From: Anaerolineaceae bacterium
Lineage (GTDB): Bacteria > Chloroflexota > Anaerolineae > Aggregatilineales > Phototrophicaceae
Assembly: GCA_002702065.1 (NCBI GenBank)
Contig: NZXX01000001.1
Span: forward strand, 2,356,001-2,420,000
Reading direction: 5' to 3'
DNA: 64,000 bases
The notes under the pieces were generated by a model, which ran no database searches, was not told the DNA's origin, and saw nothing but the letters and a program-made list of their open reading frames with translations. Of the stretch, positions 28,000-38,343 are shown piece after piece; the first letter of the stretch is position 1; the number at the start of each line of letters is the position of its first letter. Both the position numbers and the translations under genes were made by a program.

Positions 28000-28431
28000 T
28001 TAAGTTTCCTCAGATGATTCAGGCGTTAATCTGGATGAACGAACAGTCATGCGCACAAAATGCTGCATGTTCATCACGTGCAGAGCCAGCCGCGCCAGCC
28101 GCGGAAAAGCCATCCGGCCTGTTTCAGCGTCCAGTGGTTCCATGTGGTCAATCTGGTAGACCCGGCCATGCCAGAGGATTGCACAGCCACCGGCAGCCTG
28201 AACGTTCTTGTACCAGTCAACATCGGGGCCATAGGTCAATTCAACGACAAAGCTATTTTCAGCCACACCCAGAATAATCGGCGTTTCATAGTGTTTGCCA
28301 CTGCGCCGCCCCACATGCTGGACAATCGCGAATGGGCCAACGTTAGTTCGCGCCATCCGCCGAGTCAGCGGATTCAAGGTGTGTTTCAGTATGATGAGAA
28401 AGCGACTACGGATTTGCTGCCGAAGCGTCAT
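28000..28431 (-). CDS. deazaflavin-dependent nitroreductase (DDN/DUF385)-family protein
   Basis: VGRRSGKHYETPIILGVAENSFVVELTYGPDVDWYKNVQAAGGCAILWHGRVY. Confidence 0.8.
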   Translation of the reverse strand: MTLRQQIRSRFLIILKHTLNPLTRRMARTNVGPFAIVQHVGRRSGKHYETPIILGVAENSFVVELTYGPDVDWYKNVQAAGGCAILWHGRVYQIDHMEPLDAETGRMAFPRLARLALHVMNMQHFVRMTVRSSRLTPESSEET

Positions 28432-28602
28432 AATGCGGCCTGCATGTCGATGACTGAGCAACCCCGGCGCCATACCATCGCGTCTGCGATTGACGTACTG
28501 TGGTCCAGAGTTGATCGAGCCGAAGACCCTATCATCGCTCAATTGGGTATGATTTACCACAAAGTCGGCCAAAGATGTGCTGGGTACAGCAGCGAAAGCC
28601 AC

Positions 28603-29625
28603 CTAAGCTGGTGATTCACGCAGCGGCAAAATCATCTCACGGTCGATCTTGATGGCGATGGTTTCGCCTTCAGCTGGCACAAGCGCAGCAAAAGAGGGGA
28701 TGTGAAAAGTAAAACGGACCCCGGATTCGTGGCGCATCCGCATCCGGTAAGAATCACCCTGAAACACGCGCTCCTCAATTTCCCCATCGAGCATGCCTCT
28801 GCCCGAATCAACCACGTGTATCCCCAGCGGATGGACCAGCAATGCCTCGCTTTTTTCTGGCACCTCGAATGTACCAACCGGGGTGTGCGCCACACCGTTT
28901 TGAGAGCGTTCAACCGGCACAATGTTATTCAGCCCCAGAAACCGAGCGACAAAAGTCGTCCGCGGCCTGCGGTAAATATCTTCCGGTATCGTAACCTGCT
29001 CGATCTGACCTGCGTTCATTATCGCGATGCGATCTGCAATGGCAAACGCTTCTTCCTGATCGTGTGTAACATAAATAGCGGTCAGACCAATCTGCTTGAT
29101 AATCTGACGCAGTTCAACCACCAACCGGGTCCGCAGCGCCGCATCCAGCGAACCCAATGGTTCGTCCAGCATCAGCAAACGTGGTCGCGGCGCAAGGCTG
29201 CGGGCAAGCGCCACCCGCTGCCGTTCGCCGCCGGAAAGCTCCCCGACATCACGCTGTTCAAAACCTGCCAGCCCGACAAGGCGGATCACCTCATCCACGC
29301 GCTGCTGATCATCCGCAACCGGGCGCATGCGCAGACCAAACCCGACATTCTCCGCCACATTCATGTGCGGGAACAGCGCAAAATCCTGAAACATCAGACC
29401 AAAATCGCGCTGGTGTACGGGCGTTGCCATGATGGAATTCCCGTTAATGCGCACGTCGCCGCCGTCCGCGTGTTCCAGCCCGGCCACAATCCGCAGCATG
29501 GTGGTTTTGCCGCAGCCGCTGGGCCCCAGCAAACACACGATCTCACCCTGATCAACGGGCAGGTTGATGCCACGCAGCACAGCCTGCCCGTCAAACGCGC
29601 GCGTGACATTGATAATATCCAGCAT
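28603..29625 (-). CDS. ABC transporter ATP-binding protein (thiamine/Fe/spermidine type)
   Basis: CLLGPSGCGKTTMLRIVAGLE, LSGGERQRVALARSLAPRPRLLMLDEPLGSLDA, C-terminal TOBE-like region. Start at MLDIINVTRAF. Confidence 0.9.
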   Translation of the reverse strand: MLDIINVTRAFDGQAVLRGINLPVDQGEIVCLLGPSGCGKTTMLRIVAGLEHADGGDVRINGNSIMATPVHQRDFGLMFQDFALFPHMNVAENVGFGLRMRPVADDQQRVDEVIRLVGLAGFEQRDVGELSGGERQRVALARSLAPRPRLLMLDEPLGSLDAALRTRLVVELRQIIKQIGLTAIYVTHDQEEAFAIADRIAIMNAGQIEQVTIPEDIYRRPRTTFVARFLGLNNIVPVERSQNGVAHTPVGTFEVPEKSEALLVHPLGIHVVDSGRGMLDGEIEERVFQGDSYRMRMRHESGVRFTFHIPSFAALVPAEGETIAIKIDREMILPLRESPA

Positions 29626-31304
29626 CAAAATTCCCCAATTCCAGCGGTGCGCACGCGCTCGATAACAATGAAGCTGATCGCGCATACAGTCATCAACAGC
29701 ACACTCATGGCCATTGCCTGCCCCAGATTCAACGCCCCCGGCTGCCCCAGCAGGCGAAAGATGACGACCGGCATTGTCGGGATATTGGGACGGGTCACAA
29801 ACAAGGAGGCGCCAAATTCGCCCATGCTGATGGTAAACGCAAATGTCGCCCCCACCACAATGCCCCGACTGATCAATGGCACATCTATCCAGCGCCACAC
29901 CTGAAACGGCGACGCCCCCAGTGTCCGGGCGGAATCACGAATATTCGGGGCGATGCGGTTCAGCGCAGGCAATACGCTGCGCACGACAAACGGCATTGCT
30001 ACCAGCGTATGCGCAATGGGAATCAACGCCGGCGAGGCGCGCAAATTCAGCGGCGGTTCATCCAGCGCAATAATAAACCCGAACCCCAGCGTCACCGCAC
30101 TGGTCGCCAGCGGCAGCATGAACAACGGGTCCAGCCATCGGGTCCATCGGGACTGTCGCTGCCCCAGCAGGTAAGCTGTCAGAACGCCCATCGAAACCGC
30201 CAGCGCAACCGTCACCAGCGCAAAAGCGACCGAATTACCGATGGATTGCAGCGGTGGCACGAACAGCACCGATGAACGCGCATTGACGCTCAACTCCTGA
30301 TAGTAACGCAGGGACCAGCCCTCCGCTGTTGACAGCGAACGGACGACCAGCGCCAGCAGCGGTGTAAACAACAAAACGACCATCAGCAGCACGATGGCGA
30401 TAACACTCAGCTTTTCGCGCCAGCCGCGCGGCGCACGAGCCACCTGCTGGACCGCCTGCAAATCAACGGCGGTTTGGCGCTGCAACCGCGTATAAACCAC
30501 CATCATGGCGAACATCAGGCCGATCTGCGCCAATGACAGCCCGGCAGCCACCGGCAGGTTAAACAGGTTGACCGCCTGCTGGTAAATCTCAACTTCCAGC
30601 GTCGCGAACCGGGGGCCACCCAGAATGATGATGATGCCGAAGCTGGTAAAAGTAAAAATAAACACGAGCAAACTGGCGGCCAGAAGCGCAGGTCGGAGTA
30701 CCGGCAGGCGGATCGACCACCACAGCCGCCAGCCGTTCGCCCCCAGCACACGTGCCGCTTCTTCCATGCGCGGGCTTTGATTCATCCAGAAGCTGGTGAG
30801 AATGCGCAGCGCCACAGCAAAGTTATAAAACACGTGCACGATCAATATAATCGTCAGCGTTCGTTCCAACTGAATGGGCGGCGAGTCGAACCCCCACGTC
30901 GACACCAGCCAGTTATTGATAATACCGTTATCGCCGATGAGTGCCTTAAATGCAGTGGCAACCACGACCGTCGGCAGCACAAATGCCAGCGTCGACAGCG
31001 ACAGCAGCAGCAGCTTGCCGGGGAAACGGTAGCGCACAAACACATAAGCCGTCGGCAGTGCCAGCGCCAGCGTCAACACGGTGGACAGAGCCGCCTGCCA
31101 GATCGTGAACCACAACGTATCCGTAAAGGCAGAAAGCTGCCCAATCACGCTCAGGTCGAGCGTGCCTTCGGGCGCAAAGCTGACATCCAGAATGGACGCC
31201 AGCGGATAGAAGAAAAAGAGCGCCAGAAAGAGGAGCGGCACCAGCAACAGCCCGCGCCGCCCCCAAACCGCCGCGTTGGCTAACGCAGAACGGTGTCTGT
31301 CCAC
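29625..31304 (-). CDS. ABC transporter permease, two fused permease domains (ThiP-like)
   Basis: Two binding-protein-dependent permease modules (EEAARVLGANGWRLWWSIRLPVLRPALLAA and RDSARTLGASPFQVWRWIDVPLISRGIV). Start uncertain: GTG 31304 or TTG 31316. Confidence 0.88.
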   Translation of the reverse strand: MDRHRSALANAAVWGRRGLLLVPLLFLALFFFYPLASILDVSFAPEGTLDLSVIGQLSAFTDTLWFTIWQAALSTVLTLALALPTAYVFVRYRFPGKLLLLSLSTLAFVLPTVVVATAFKALIGDNGIINNWLVSTWGFDSPPIQLERTLTIILIVHVFYNFAVALRILTSFWMNQSPRMEEAARVLGANGWRLWWSIRLPVLRPALLAASLLVFIFTFTSFGIIIILGGPRFATLEVEIYQQAVNLFNLPVAAGLSLAQIGLMFAMMVVYTRLQRQTAVDLQAVQQVARAPRGWREKLSVIAIVLLMVVLLFTPLLALVVRSLSTAEGWSLRYYQELSVNARSSVLFVPPLQSIGNSVAFALVTVALAVSMGVLTAYLLGQRQSRWTRWLDPLFMLPLATSAVTLGFGFIIALDEPPLNLRASPALIPIAHTLVAMPFVVRSVLPALNRIAPNIRDSARTLGASPFQVWRWIDVPLISRGIVVGATFAFTISMGEFGASLFVTRPNIPTMPVVIFRLLGQPGALNLGQAMAMSVLLMTVCAISFIVIERVRTAGIGEF

Positions 31305-32326
31305 GCCTGAATCCAATCTGCACGGTTCGCTTCAAGCTCAGCGGCATCGATGACTACCGGTTCTTCCACAACCTGCGCATGATCCAGGAAAATCTGCGGC
31401 AGTTCGGCTTCCTGGTTCACCGGGAAGACAAACATTTGCAACGGAACATCCTCCTGAAATTCAACCCCAAGCATGAAGTCGATCAACTGCTGCGCTTCCT
31501 CAACCTTGTCGGTCCCTGCCAGTATCCCGGCGAATTCAATCTGCCGGAAGCACGTCTGCGGCGCAACAACAGACGCTGTCGGTGCGGTTTCTGGCGGCGT
31601 TTCCATAAAGTACACTTCTACCGGCGGGCTGCTGGCATAACTGACCACCAGCGGATAGGTTCCCTCACCACCAGACGCGCCGCTGAACTCGCCGTAATAG
31701 GCTGTTTCCCAGCCATCCACCACCCGCACCTCATTCTCGACCAGATCCGTCCAGTAATCGAGGTACGTATAATCCCCTTCGGTGCCAAACACACCAATCG
31801 TCGTCAGCAGGAAAGCCAACCCCGGTGACGATGTGGCCGGATTCTCGACAACCAGCAGCCCTTCATAGGCCGGGTCGGTCAGGTCGGTCAGGCTTTGCGG
31901 CACAGCCAGTTCGTTTTCTTCAAAATAGGCCACATCATAATTGAGGCACACATCGCCATAGTCAATCGGTGTAACCCGGTGTTCCTCATCAAGCACGAAA
32001 TCTTCCGGTACATTTTCCAGCATCGGTGATTCGTATGGCACAAACAACTCATTTTCCAGCCCGCGGCTCAGAAATGTATTATCAATGCCAAACATGACAT
32101 CCGCCAGCGGATTGCCCTTGCTCAAAATCGACTGATTGACCATTTGCCCGGCATCGCCACCCGGCAGGATTTCAAGCGTGATGCCGGTTTCCGCTTCAAA
32201 AGCAGCCTGCACATCCTCACTGATGTTGAAACTGTCATGGGTTATTAAGGTCAACACATTGTCCTGCGCCGTTGCCGGTGCCACCACCAGCAGCAGCAAG
32301 ACCACCACACCGATAAGTTGCTTCAT
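31280..32326 (-). CDS. thiamine-type ABC transporter substrate-binding protein
   Basis: MKQLIGVVVLLLLVVAPATAQDNVLTLITHDSFNISEDVQAAFEAETGITLEILPGGDAGQMVNQSILSKGNPLADVMFGIDNTFLSR; downstream of a TPP riboswitch. Confidence 0.9.
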   Translation of the reverse strand: MKQLIGVVVLLLLVVAPATAQDNVLTLITHDSFNISEDVQAAFEAETGITLEILPGGDAGQMVNQSILSKGNPLADVMFGIDNTFLSRGLENELFVPYESPMLENVPEDFVLDEEHRVTPIDYGDVCLNYDVAYFEENELAVPQSLTDLTDPAYEGLLVVENPATSSPGLAFLLTTIGVFGTEGDYTYLDYWTDLVENEVRVVDGWETAYYGEFSGASGGEGTYPLVVSYASSPPVEVYFMETPPETAPTASVVAPQTCFRQIEFAGILAGTDKVEEAQQLIDFMLGVEFQEDVPLQMFVFPVNQEAELPQIFLDHAQVVEEPVVIDAAELEANRADWIQAWTDTVLR

Positions 32327-32340
32327 TGCAGCCTCCATGA

Positions 32341-32378
32341 TAATAAAAACCACCCCTGCCGGTGTCATGCAAGGGTGG
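32341..32378 (-). terminator. intrinsic terminator/expression platform of TPP riboswitch
   Basis: On the minus strand CCACCCTTGC-ATGACACCG-GCAGGGGTGG then TTTTTATTA. Confidence 0.8.
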
Positions 32379-32398
32379 CGAAATGCTATCACTGGAAG

Positions 32399-32486
32399 CA
32401 CTCCCTACGCCGGCATGATCCGGATCAGGTTAAGGGTCGATGCGGCATTACGCATCCTCTCAGCCCGCTTGCGCGAACTCCCCTGG
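32399..32486 (-). ncRNA. TPP (thiamine pyrophosphate) riboswitch, THI element
   Basis: Minus strand reads GGGGAGTTCGCGCAAGCGGGCTGAGAGGATGCG...CCCTTAACCTGATCCGGATCATGCCGGCGTAGGGAG, with conserved CUGAGA and CCUGAUCYGGAUxAUxCCGGCGUAGGGA. Confidence 0.97.
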
Positions 32487-32539
32487 TTCACATATACAGT
32501 TGCGATTAGTATAACCAGCGTCGCATAGAGACGCAATAG

Positions 32540-33367
32540 TTAACCCGCATCGGAGCGCGTATCTGCCAGAAACCCGGCCAGATAATCGTCAAATTTTCCG
32601 GCATTACAGGCGTCGACATAGCGCATGAATTCACCCCCGCCTACGGGATACAGCGGATAGCAGCTGGTGGGCCACGCCCCCTGCGGCGCATGGATAATAT
32701 AATCTGTCGCCGGTGCAGGCAGCATCTGCCCATCGACGGAGGGTTCGACCTGCTCTACGATCCGTTCTACTGTGACAATCACGGTCCGGGCGATATAGGC
32801 CAGTTCCATGTCGATACCGAGGTTATTATTCAGCTTGACGTTCCCATGCCGGTCTGCCTCAAGCCCGTGCAGCACCGCGATATCCAGCGGAATCGCCGGG
32901 AAGGCCATTAATTCCTCACCAGAGTATGGGTCCGCAATCGTTCGAACATCGGGCCGCAGTGCGGGCAGATCCGTGCCAACCCAGGCATTCGACGGCATGA
33001 ACCCAATCGCACTCATAGTCGCCCGCATGCCCATCACGATACTGGCTTCGGTTTCTTCCATGATGTGGATGCTGCCTTTTTGCGCCGCTTCGGTGAACAT
33101 CGGGGCCAGGCCGAACGATTCCAGCCCGAAGTAGACGCTGCGCACCGTGCCGACGCAGCCCGCCCCCACCAGCAAATCGGATTCGATCCCGGCGGTAAAG
33201 CACAGCAGCGTCAAATCTTTCGGACGATGGTCGCGCCGCAGCAGCGCCCGTACAAACGCCAGTGGCCGCCGGTAGACTGTCATCCCACCGAGCGCAATCG
33301 TCTGCGCATCCTGCACCAATTCTGCCGCATCGGACAGGGAAATCATTTCATAAAGCGGTTTCATCAA
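32540..33367 (-). CDS. CoA-transferase subunit A-like protein
   Basis: MKPLYEMISLSDAAELVQDAQTIALGGMTVYRRPLAFVRALLR...LDIAVLHGLEADRHGNVKL; family I CoA transferase alpha fold. Confidence 0.8.
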   Translation of the reverse strand: MMKPLYEMISLSDAAELVQDAQTIALGGMTVYRRPLAFVRALLRRDHRPKDLTLLCFTAGIESDLLVGAGCVGTVRSVYFGLESFGLAPMFTEAAQKGSIHIMEETEASIVMGMRATMSAIGFMPSNAWVGTDLPALRPDVRTIADPYSGEELMAFPAIPLDIAVLHGLEADRHGNVKLNNNLGIDMELAYIARTVIVTVERIVEQVEPSVDGQMLPAPATDYIIHAPQGAWPTSCYPLYPVGGGEFMRYVDACNAGKFDDYLAGFLADTRSDAG

Positions 33368-33372
33368 TCGTA

Positions 33373-33732
33373 TTATCCTGACTTCAGCAATTTCTCTCGG
33401 TCTGCCTTCTTCAATCCCTTGACCACCAGCTCATAGGATTGGTCGATCATTTCGAGCACTTCATCGTCGGGGACACTGCCATCCACCGTAATCGTGTTCC
33501 AGTGTTTCTTGTTCAAATGATACCCTGGTTTGACCGCCGGATACGTCTGCCGCAGTATTTCCGCCAGAACCGGGTCACACTTCAGGCTGATCGTCGGCGG
33601 GTTGGCCCCTACGGGAATCAGCGCAAACATTTTCCCCATTACCTTGAACACTTCAGCGTCCGGCCCAAACGGAAATTCCGCTACAGCGCCGTTTTTGCTC
33701 AGGCAGTAATCGCGCAGCATCGCTCGATTCAT
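33373..33732 (-). CDS. MmcQ/YjbR-family protein
   Basis: MNRAMLRDYCLSKNGAVAEFPFGPDAEVFKVMGKMFALI...HLNKKHWNTITVDGSVPDDEVLEMIDQSYELVVKGL. Confidence 0.9.
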   Translation of the reverse strand: MNRAMLRDYCLSKNGAVAEFPFGPDAEVFKVMGKMFALIPVGANPPTISLKCDPVLAEILRQTYPAVKPGYHLNKKHWNTITVDGSVPDDEVLEMIDQSYELVVKGLKKADREKLLKSG

Positions 33733-33875
33733 GCAAGTCCCCCTGTCAGACATCAGCAGTCTTGCGATTCTACCATCAAATATCACATTTACAGGACTCT
33801 CACATCGCGTTCAGGGTGCCGCCAAATGATGATGCTATAATGTGCACAACGAAACACTTCTGGAGTATGGGTTCC

Positions 33876-35114
33876 ATGAAATTGACCACCAATCTGCTCG
33901 AACGCGCGCGCCAGATACCGCCATCGATTGTCATGGTGGTGATCTTTATAACGGGTTTTGCGCTCGGCAGCCAAACGACCGCAACCTTCGCTCATCACCC
34001 GGACCAGCAGTACGCGCAACCGGCGGGGTCAGATGAGTTGTTTGAAGCCTTCTGGCAGGTCTATGACCTGATCGAGGAAGAATTTGTGTCGCCGCACAAC
34101 CAACCCATCGAGCCACAGATACTCGTCGATGGCGCCATTCAGGGCATGGTCGAAGCCCTTGAGGATGAAAACAGCGGTTACATGAACCCCGAACTCTATC
34201 CGGTGCTGTTCGATGACCTGTCCGGCGCAATTGAAGGCATTGGTGTGGTCATCCGCGACAATGAAGAACTGGGCGGCATTGAGGTCGTCAACATTCTGGA
34301 AGGCACGCCGGCGGCGCAGGCCGGAATCCAGATCGGCGATATATTCGCAACGGTCAACGGTGAGGACGCCTTCGACTTCAACCAGATGGAGCTGGCTGCG
34401 CGGGTACGTGGCGCTGCCGGAACAACAGTCGAAATTACCATGCTGCGCAACGGCGAGCGCGTGGAATTCACCCTCACCCGTGCGCGTATCGAAATCCCGA
34501 ATATTGAATCACATGTGATCGAAGATACCCATATCGGCTATATCAAGCTGCACGAGTTCACGTCGGAGGCGCGCACCGAGATCGACGCCGCCATCGACTC
34601 GTTGAATCCGGAAATGCTCGACGGACTGGTGCTGGATTTCCGTGGAAACCCCGGGGGGCTGCTCACCAGCGCCATTGATGTCGCCAGCGCGTTTATCGAA
34701 GAAGGCCCGATACTGGTCGAAGACTTTGGCAGCGACCGGGAGCAAATTTTTCAGGCGAATGGCACCTATCGCGATCTAACCATCCCCCTCGTCATACTCG
34801 TTGACGAACGCAGTGCCAGCGCGTCCGAGCTGGTCGCCGGTGCGCTGCAAGATACCGGCGCTGCGACAATCATCGGCGAAACCACCTTTGGCAAAGGCAC
34901 CGTCCAGAGTGTGCAGAAGCTGGTCAATGGCGGCGGCCTTCGGCTCACAATTGCCCGCTGGCTGACACCCAACCGTCACTGGATACATGGTGCGGGCATT
35001 ACACCAGACATCATCGTCGATTGGGACCCGGAGACCTTTGACGAGATAGAAGACCCGCAGCTGGACAGGGCCATCAGCCATCTTCAGGAGGTGTTATTCA
35101 CACCGATTGAATAG
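33876..35114 (+). CDS. S41-family carboxy-terminal processing peptidase (CtpA-like) with PDZ domain
   Basis: [97 protein letters not shown]. Confidence 0.93.
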   Translation: MKLTTNLLERARQIPPSIVMVVIFITGFALGSQTTATFAHHPDQQYAQPAGSDELFEAFWQVYDLIEEEFVSPHNQPIEPQILVDGAIQGMVEALEDENSGYMNPELYPVLFDDLSGAIEGIGVVIRDNEELGGIEVVNILEGTPAAQAGIQIGDIFATVNGEDAFDFNQMELAARVRGAAGTTVEITMLRNGERVEFTLTRARIEIPNIESHVIEDTHIGYIKLHEFTSEARTEIDAAIDSLNPEMLDGLVLDFRGNPGGLLTSAIDVASAFIEEGPILVEDFGSDREQIFQANGTYRDLTIPLVILVDERSASASELVAGALQDTGAATIIGETTFGKGTVQSVQKLVNGGGLRLTIARWLTPNRHWIHGAGITPDIIVDWDPETFDEIEDPQLDRAISHLQEVLFTPIE

Positions 35115-35181
35115 CTGCGAAATCCATAAATTTGCGTTAGCATCAGGCACCGCATGAACCAGCAACAAGGATGAAACCAGC

Positions 35182-35922
35182 ATGGAAATACTTGGCATTG
35201 ATATTGGCGGCTCAGGGATCAAGGGCGCGCCCGTCGATACGGACAAAGGCGAACTCAGCGCCGACCGCCATCGCATCCCAACGCCCCAGCCATCGACGCC
35301 AGAAGCGGTCGTCAACGTGGTTGCTCAGATTGTCGAACATTTCGAATGGAACGGTCTGATCGGGTGCACCTTCCCCGCCATCATCAAGAACGGCGTCACC
35401 CACAGCGCGGCCAATGTCGACAATGCCTGGATCGGCTTTGAAGCGGAAAAAATGCTGCGCCAGCAAACGGGTTGCTCACTGCTGCTTATCAATGATGCCG
35501 ACGCCGCCGGGATTGCCGAAATGAAGTTTGGCGCAGGCCGCGAAGCCGAGGGCGTCACCATTGTACTGACGCTCGGCACCGGCATTGGCAGTGCCATCTT
35601 TGTTGACGGTGAGTTGCTGCCCAACACCGAACTCGGCCATCTGGAGATCAAAGGCAAGGAAGCCGAAAAATGGACAGCGGACAGCATCCGCAAGAAAAAA
35701 GACCTGGCCTGGAATGAATGGGGCGAGCGGTTGAACACCTACCTCAGCCACCTGGAATTTCTTTTTTCACCAGACCTGATTATCCTGGGCGGCGGGGTCA
35801 GCAAGAAGTTCAACAAGTATGAATCGTATCTTACGACCCACGCCCCCTGTGTGCCGGCCAAGCTGCGCAACGAAGCGGGTATTGTCGGTGCCGCGATGGC
35901 AGCCCAGCGGATGGCGCATTAA
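35182..35922 (+). CDS. ppgK: polyphosphate glucokinase / ROK-family kinase
   Basis: [70 protein letters not shown]. Confidence 0.88.
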   Translation: MEILGIDIGGSGIKGAPVDTDKGELSADRHRIPTPQPSTPEAVVNVVAQIVEHFEWNGLIGCTFPAIIKNGVTHSAANVDNAWIGFEAEKMLRQQTGCSLLLINDADAAGIAEMKFGAGREAEGVTIVLTLGTGIGSAIFVDGELLPNTELGHLEIKGKEAEKWTADSIRKKKDLAWNEWGERLNTYLSHLEFLFSPDLIILGGGVSKKFNKYESYLTTHAPCVPAKLRNEAGIVGAAMAAQRMAH

Positions 35923-36581
35923 ACGTCCTGATACAGAATGGCAGAAAATGCCAGTTCGCCCCCGGCGTAGCGGATAATGCGCCCGGCGGCCATATCAATC
36001 GCATTCTGCACCGCGTCAACCGGTGTCACCCCGCAGCCATCAACAAATAGCAGCACGTTGATGGTTGCGTCAGTAATTTTGGTATAGTCCGCGTCGCGGT
36101 GGTTGAAGTCCCAGCAAACCACCCGCGCCTGATCCGCATAAATCAGTTCACCCGCGTCAATCGCCTGCGGCCCATCGCTGCCCATGGTTTCGATGGATTC
36201 GCCTTCATGCGCAAACCGCAGTTCAACCGGGAACTGCAAACAATCGGCATCATAGGCTGCAATCGGGATCAAGGTTTCGACCGACGCCAGATTATAGGCA
36301 TCGACGACATTGTTGATATCCGGCAGGCCCCGCCCCCGCGTGATCCGCCGCAGCAAGGCTTCTGCGCTGGGGTTGCGTTTACCGGGGTCGGCCCCGAATG
36401 CCCGGTAGATTTCCCGGTATGCTTTAACCGCATCCAGCGAACCGAGGTTAATCCCCTGATATTCCTGCATCAATGTTTCGGCGGTCTTGGCTTTGAGCGC
36501 ATTCAACTCTGCGCTGCTGCTGGCAACCTGAACCCCTCGGATCAAGGCGACACCAATACGCAGATCGGAGAACTTCTCCAT
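35919..36581 (-). other. B3/B4 (PheRS-beta editing-like) domain fused to LysRS C-terminus
   Basis: [59 protein letters not shown]...[27 protein letters not shown]. Confidence 0.85.
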
Positions 36582-38246
36582 GACATCATCGTGAATGTGC
36601 AGCGTATTGCCATAGACCGCGTCTGACCGGCGTTCCATCACCCGAAAACGGGCCGACGCCTGATACTGAATATTCTCCACCTGCTGCAACCGGCGCAGCG
36701 CAAACTCATGGTCGAGCGCAGCCAGCAGTTCACCGGCACGCGGCCCACTGGTGCGCCCCAGAAACGCCAGATAAACCACCTGAAACGCCTGCCCCGGCTT
36801 CATCCCCGACTCGGTCGCGATGTCATAGATGGCTTTGTGAATAGCTTCGCCGGATGGTGAATCCTGCCGGCGGAACCAATCCACAAATTCAGAAAGGAAA
36901 GCACGCTGCGGCTCAGACAGATTGCGGGCGACCTGTGGCACTTTATCCTGCACGACGATAACCGCATTCTCCGGCGCGAAGCGCTGCAACCAGACCTGCA
37001 CATAGTTCACGCGCTTGCCGATTTCTTCCAATTCCTGCGGCAGCAGCGGCCCGCCCTTGTGTCCCTCAAAGTGCGCATGAATATCAATACCCGGAATCTG
37101 GGCGACTGTGACCACATGGGTGAAGCGCGGCCTGTACAGGGAGACGATGGGGTCATCTGCCGAGATTTGAGCCAGTTCAAAAATCCGCTTCTGCCAGGCC
37201 TCGTCCGGCTCATTCGTCTCCTGGAAGTAGTTTTCCGCAGCTGTGTCATACTCGTCGAACAACCGGGGCACGGCGTCTTTGTCCAGGTTGAAGTTGATCG
37301 CAGTACGGGGGCGCGTGCGCACCAGCAAATAACGCAGCAGTTCCGCCGGGAGCGCGTCGATCACTTCCTTGGCGGTGAATCCAATCCCCTTGGACGAACT
37401 CATTTTGCCGCCTTCCAGCAGCAGGAATTCATAAGGCATATTCGCCGGGGGTTCGGCCTGGAATACACGCCGCGCCACCGCTTCGGCCACATCGCGTGAG
37501 CCACCCTCAATCGAATGATCCATGCCCGCGCCTTCGACATTGACGCCCAGCACCTGCCAGCGCGCTGCCCACTCCAGTTTCCAGGGGAGTTTACCGTTGC
37601 CGTCAAATGGGCTGACCGCCCCTTCATGGCCGCAGCCCTGCGCATAATCCATCGAGTCCGGCTCGCAGCGATAGTAAACCTTTTCGCCGTCAAACTTGTA
37701 GACGCGCGTCATGGCGATGCGACCGCAGTTTTCGCAGATGGGGTTGAACGGAAACCAGTCGTCGGCGCGTTCAGAATTGCTGACTTCCAGATAAATCTGG
37801 CGAACGGTGGCGGCATGTTCCAGCACCTGACGGATCACATCGTTCATGCGGCCAGAGCGATATAGTTCGCTCATGCGATACGGTGTTGGGAAAATGCCCA
37901 GTGCGTTCTGCGCCGCCATAAATTCATCGTAGAAATATTCGGCGTAGCTGCGCGCGCTGCCATCCGGCGCGGGAATCACACACAGGGGTTTACCCAGATA
38001 GGGCTTATAGAGGTCATAAGAAAGGCTTGGCGGCACCGCGTCCAGGGCATCATAATCGTCGCTGCCATAAAAGAACGTCGCTTCGCGGCCAGCAGCTTTG
38101 GCGGCCCGGTAAATGACGTCATGAATCACCGGCCCTCGCAACGACCCCACATGTGCACTGCCGGAATATGTTTTCGAGTCGTTGAGCACGATGGATTCAT
38201 AGTCAAGCTCAGCGACGAATTGATCTGCCCAGTATGGTACAGCCAT
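35919..38246 (-). CDS. lysS: class I lysyl-tRNA synthetase with C-terminal B3/B4 tRNA-editing-like domain
   Basis: HIGH-type [11 protein letters not shown] and KMSKS-type GGKMSSSKG; class I LysRS body to about [27 protein letters not shown]; then a B3/B4 domain. Confidence 0.9.
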   Translation of the reverse strand: MAVPYWADQFVAELDYESIVLNDSKTYSGSAHVGSLRGPVIHDVIYRAAKAAGREATFFYGSDDYDALDAVPPSLSYDLYKPYLGKPLCVIPAPDGSARSYAEYFYDEFMAAQNALGIFPTPYRMSELYRSGRMNDVIRQVLEHAATVRQIYLEVSNSERADDWFPFNPICENCGRIAMTRVYKFDGEKVYYRCEPDSMDYAQGCGHEGAVSPFDGNGKLPWKLEWAARWQVLGVNVEGAGMDHSIEGGSRDVAEAVARRVFQAEPPANMPYEFLLLEGGKMSSSKGIGFTAKEVIDALPAELLRYLLVRTRPRTAINFNLDKDAVPRLFDEYDTAAENYFQETNEPDEAWQKRIFELAQISADDPIVSLYRPRFTHVVTVAQIPGIDIHAHFEGHKGGPLLPQELEEIGKRVNYVQVWLQRFAPENAVIVVQDKVPQVARNLSEPQRAFLSEFVDWFRRQDSPSGEAIHKAIYDIATESGMKPGQAFQVVYLAFLGRTSGPRAGELLAALDHEFALRRLQQVENIQYQASARFRVMERRSDAVYGNTLHIHDDVMEKFSDLRIGVALIRGVQVASSSAELNALKAKTAETLMQEYQGINLGSLDAVKAYREIYRAFGADPGKRNPSAEALLRRITRGRGLPDINNVVDAYNLASVETLIPIAAYDADCLQFPVELRFAHEGESIETMGSDGPQAIDAGELIYADQARVVCWDFNHRDADYTKITDATINVLLFVDGCGVTPVDAVQNAIDMAAGRIIRYAGGELAFSAILYQDV

Positions 38247-38265
38247 GACAACCCCTGTATAACAC

Positions 38266-38301
38266 AAATAAAAAGGCACGGATGTGTGCGCAAGCCGTGC
38301 C
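38266..38301 (-). terminator. intrinsic terminator of the aminotransferase gene
   Basis: Minus strand GGCACGG-CTTGCGCACACAT-CCGTGCC-TTTTTATTTG. Confidence 0.8.
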
Positions 38302-38343
38302 CATTATATTATTCCGTGCGCATACAATCCAGCACGGAATTGA

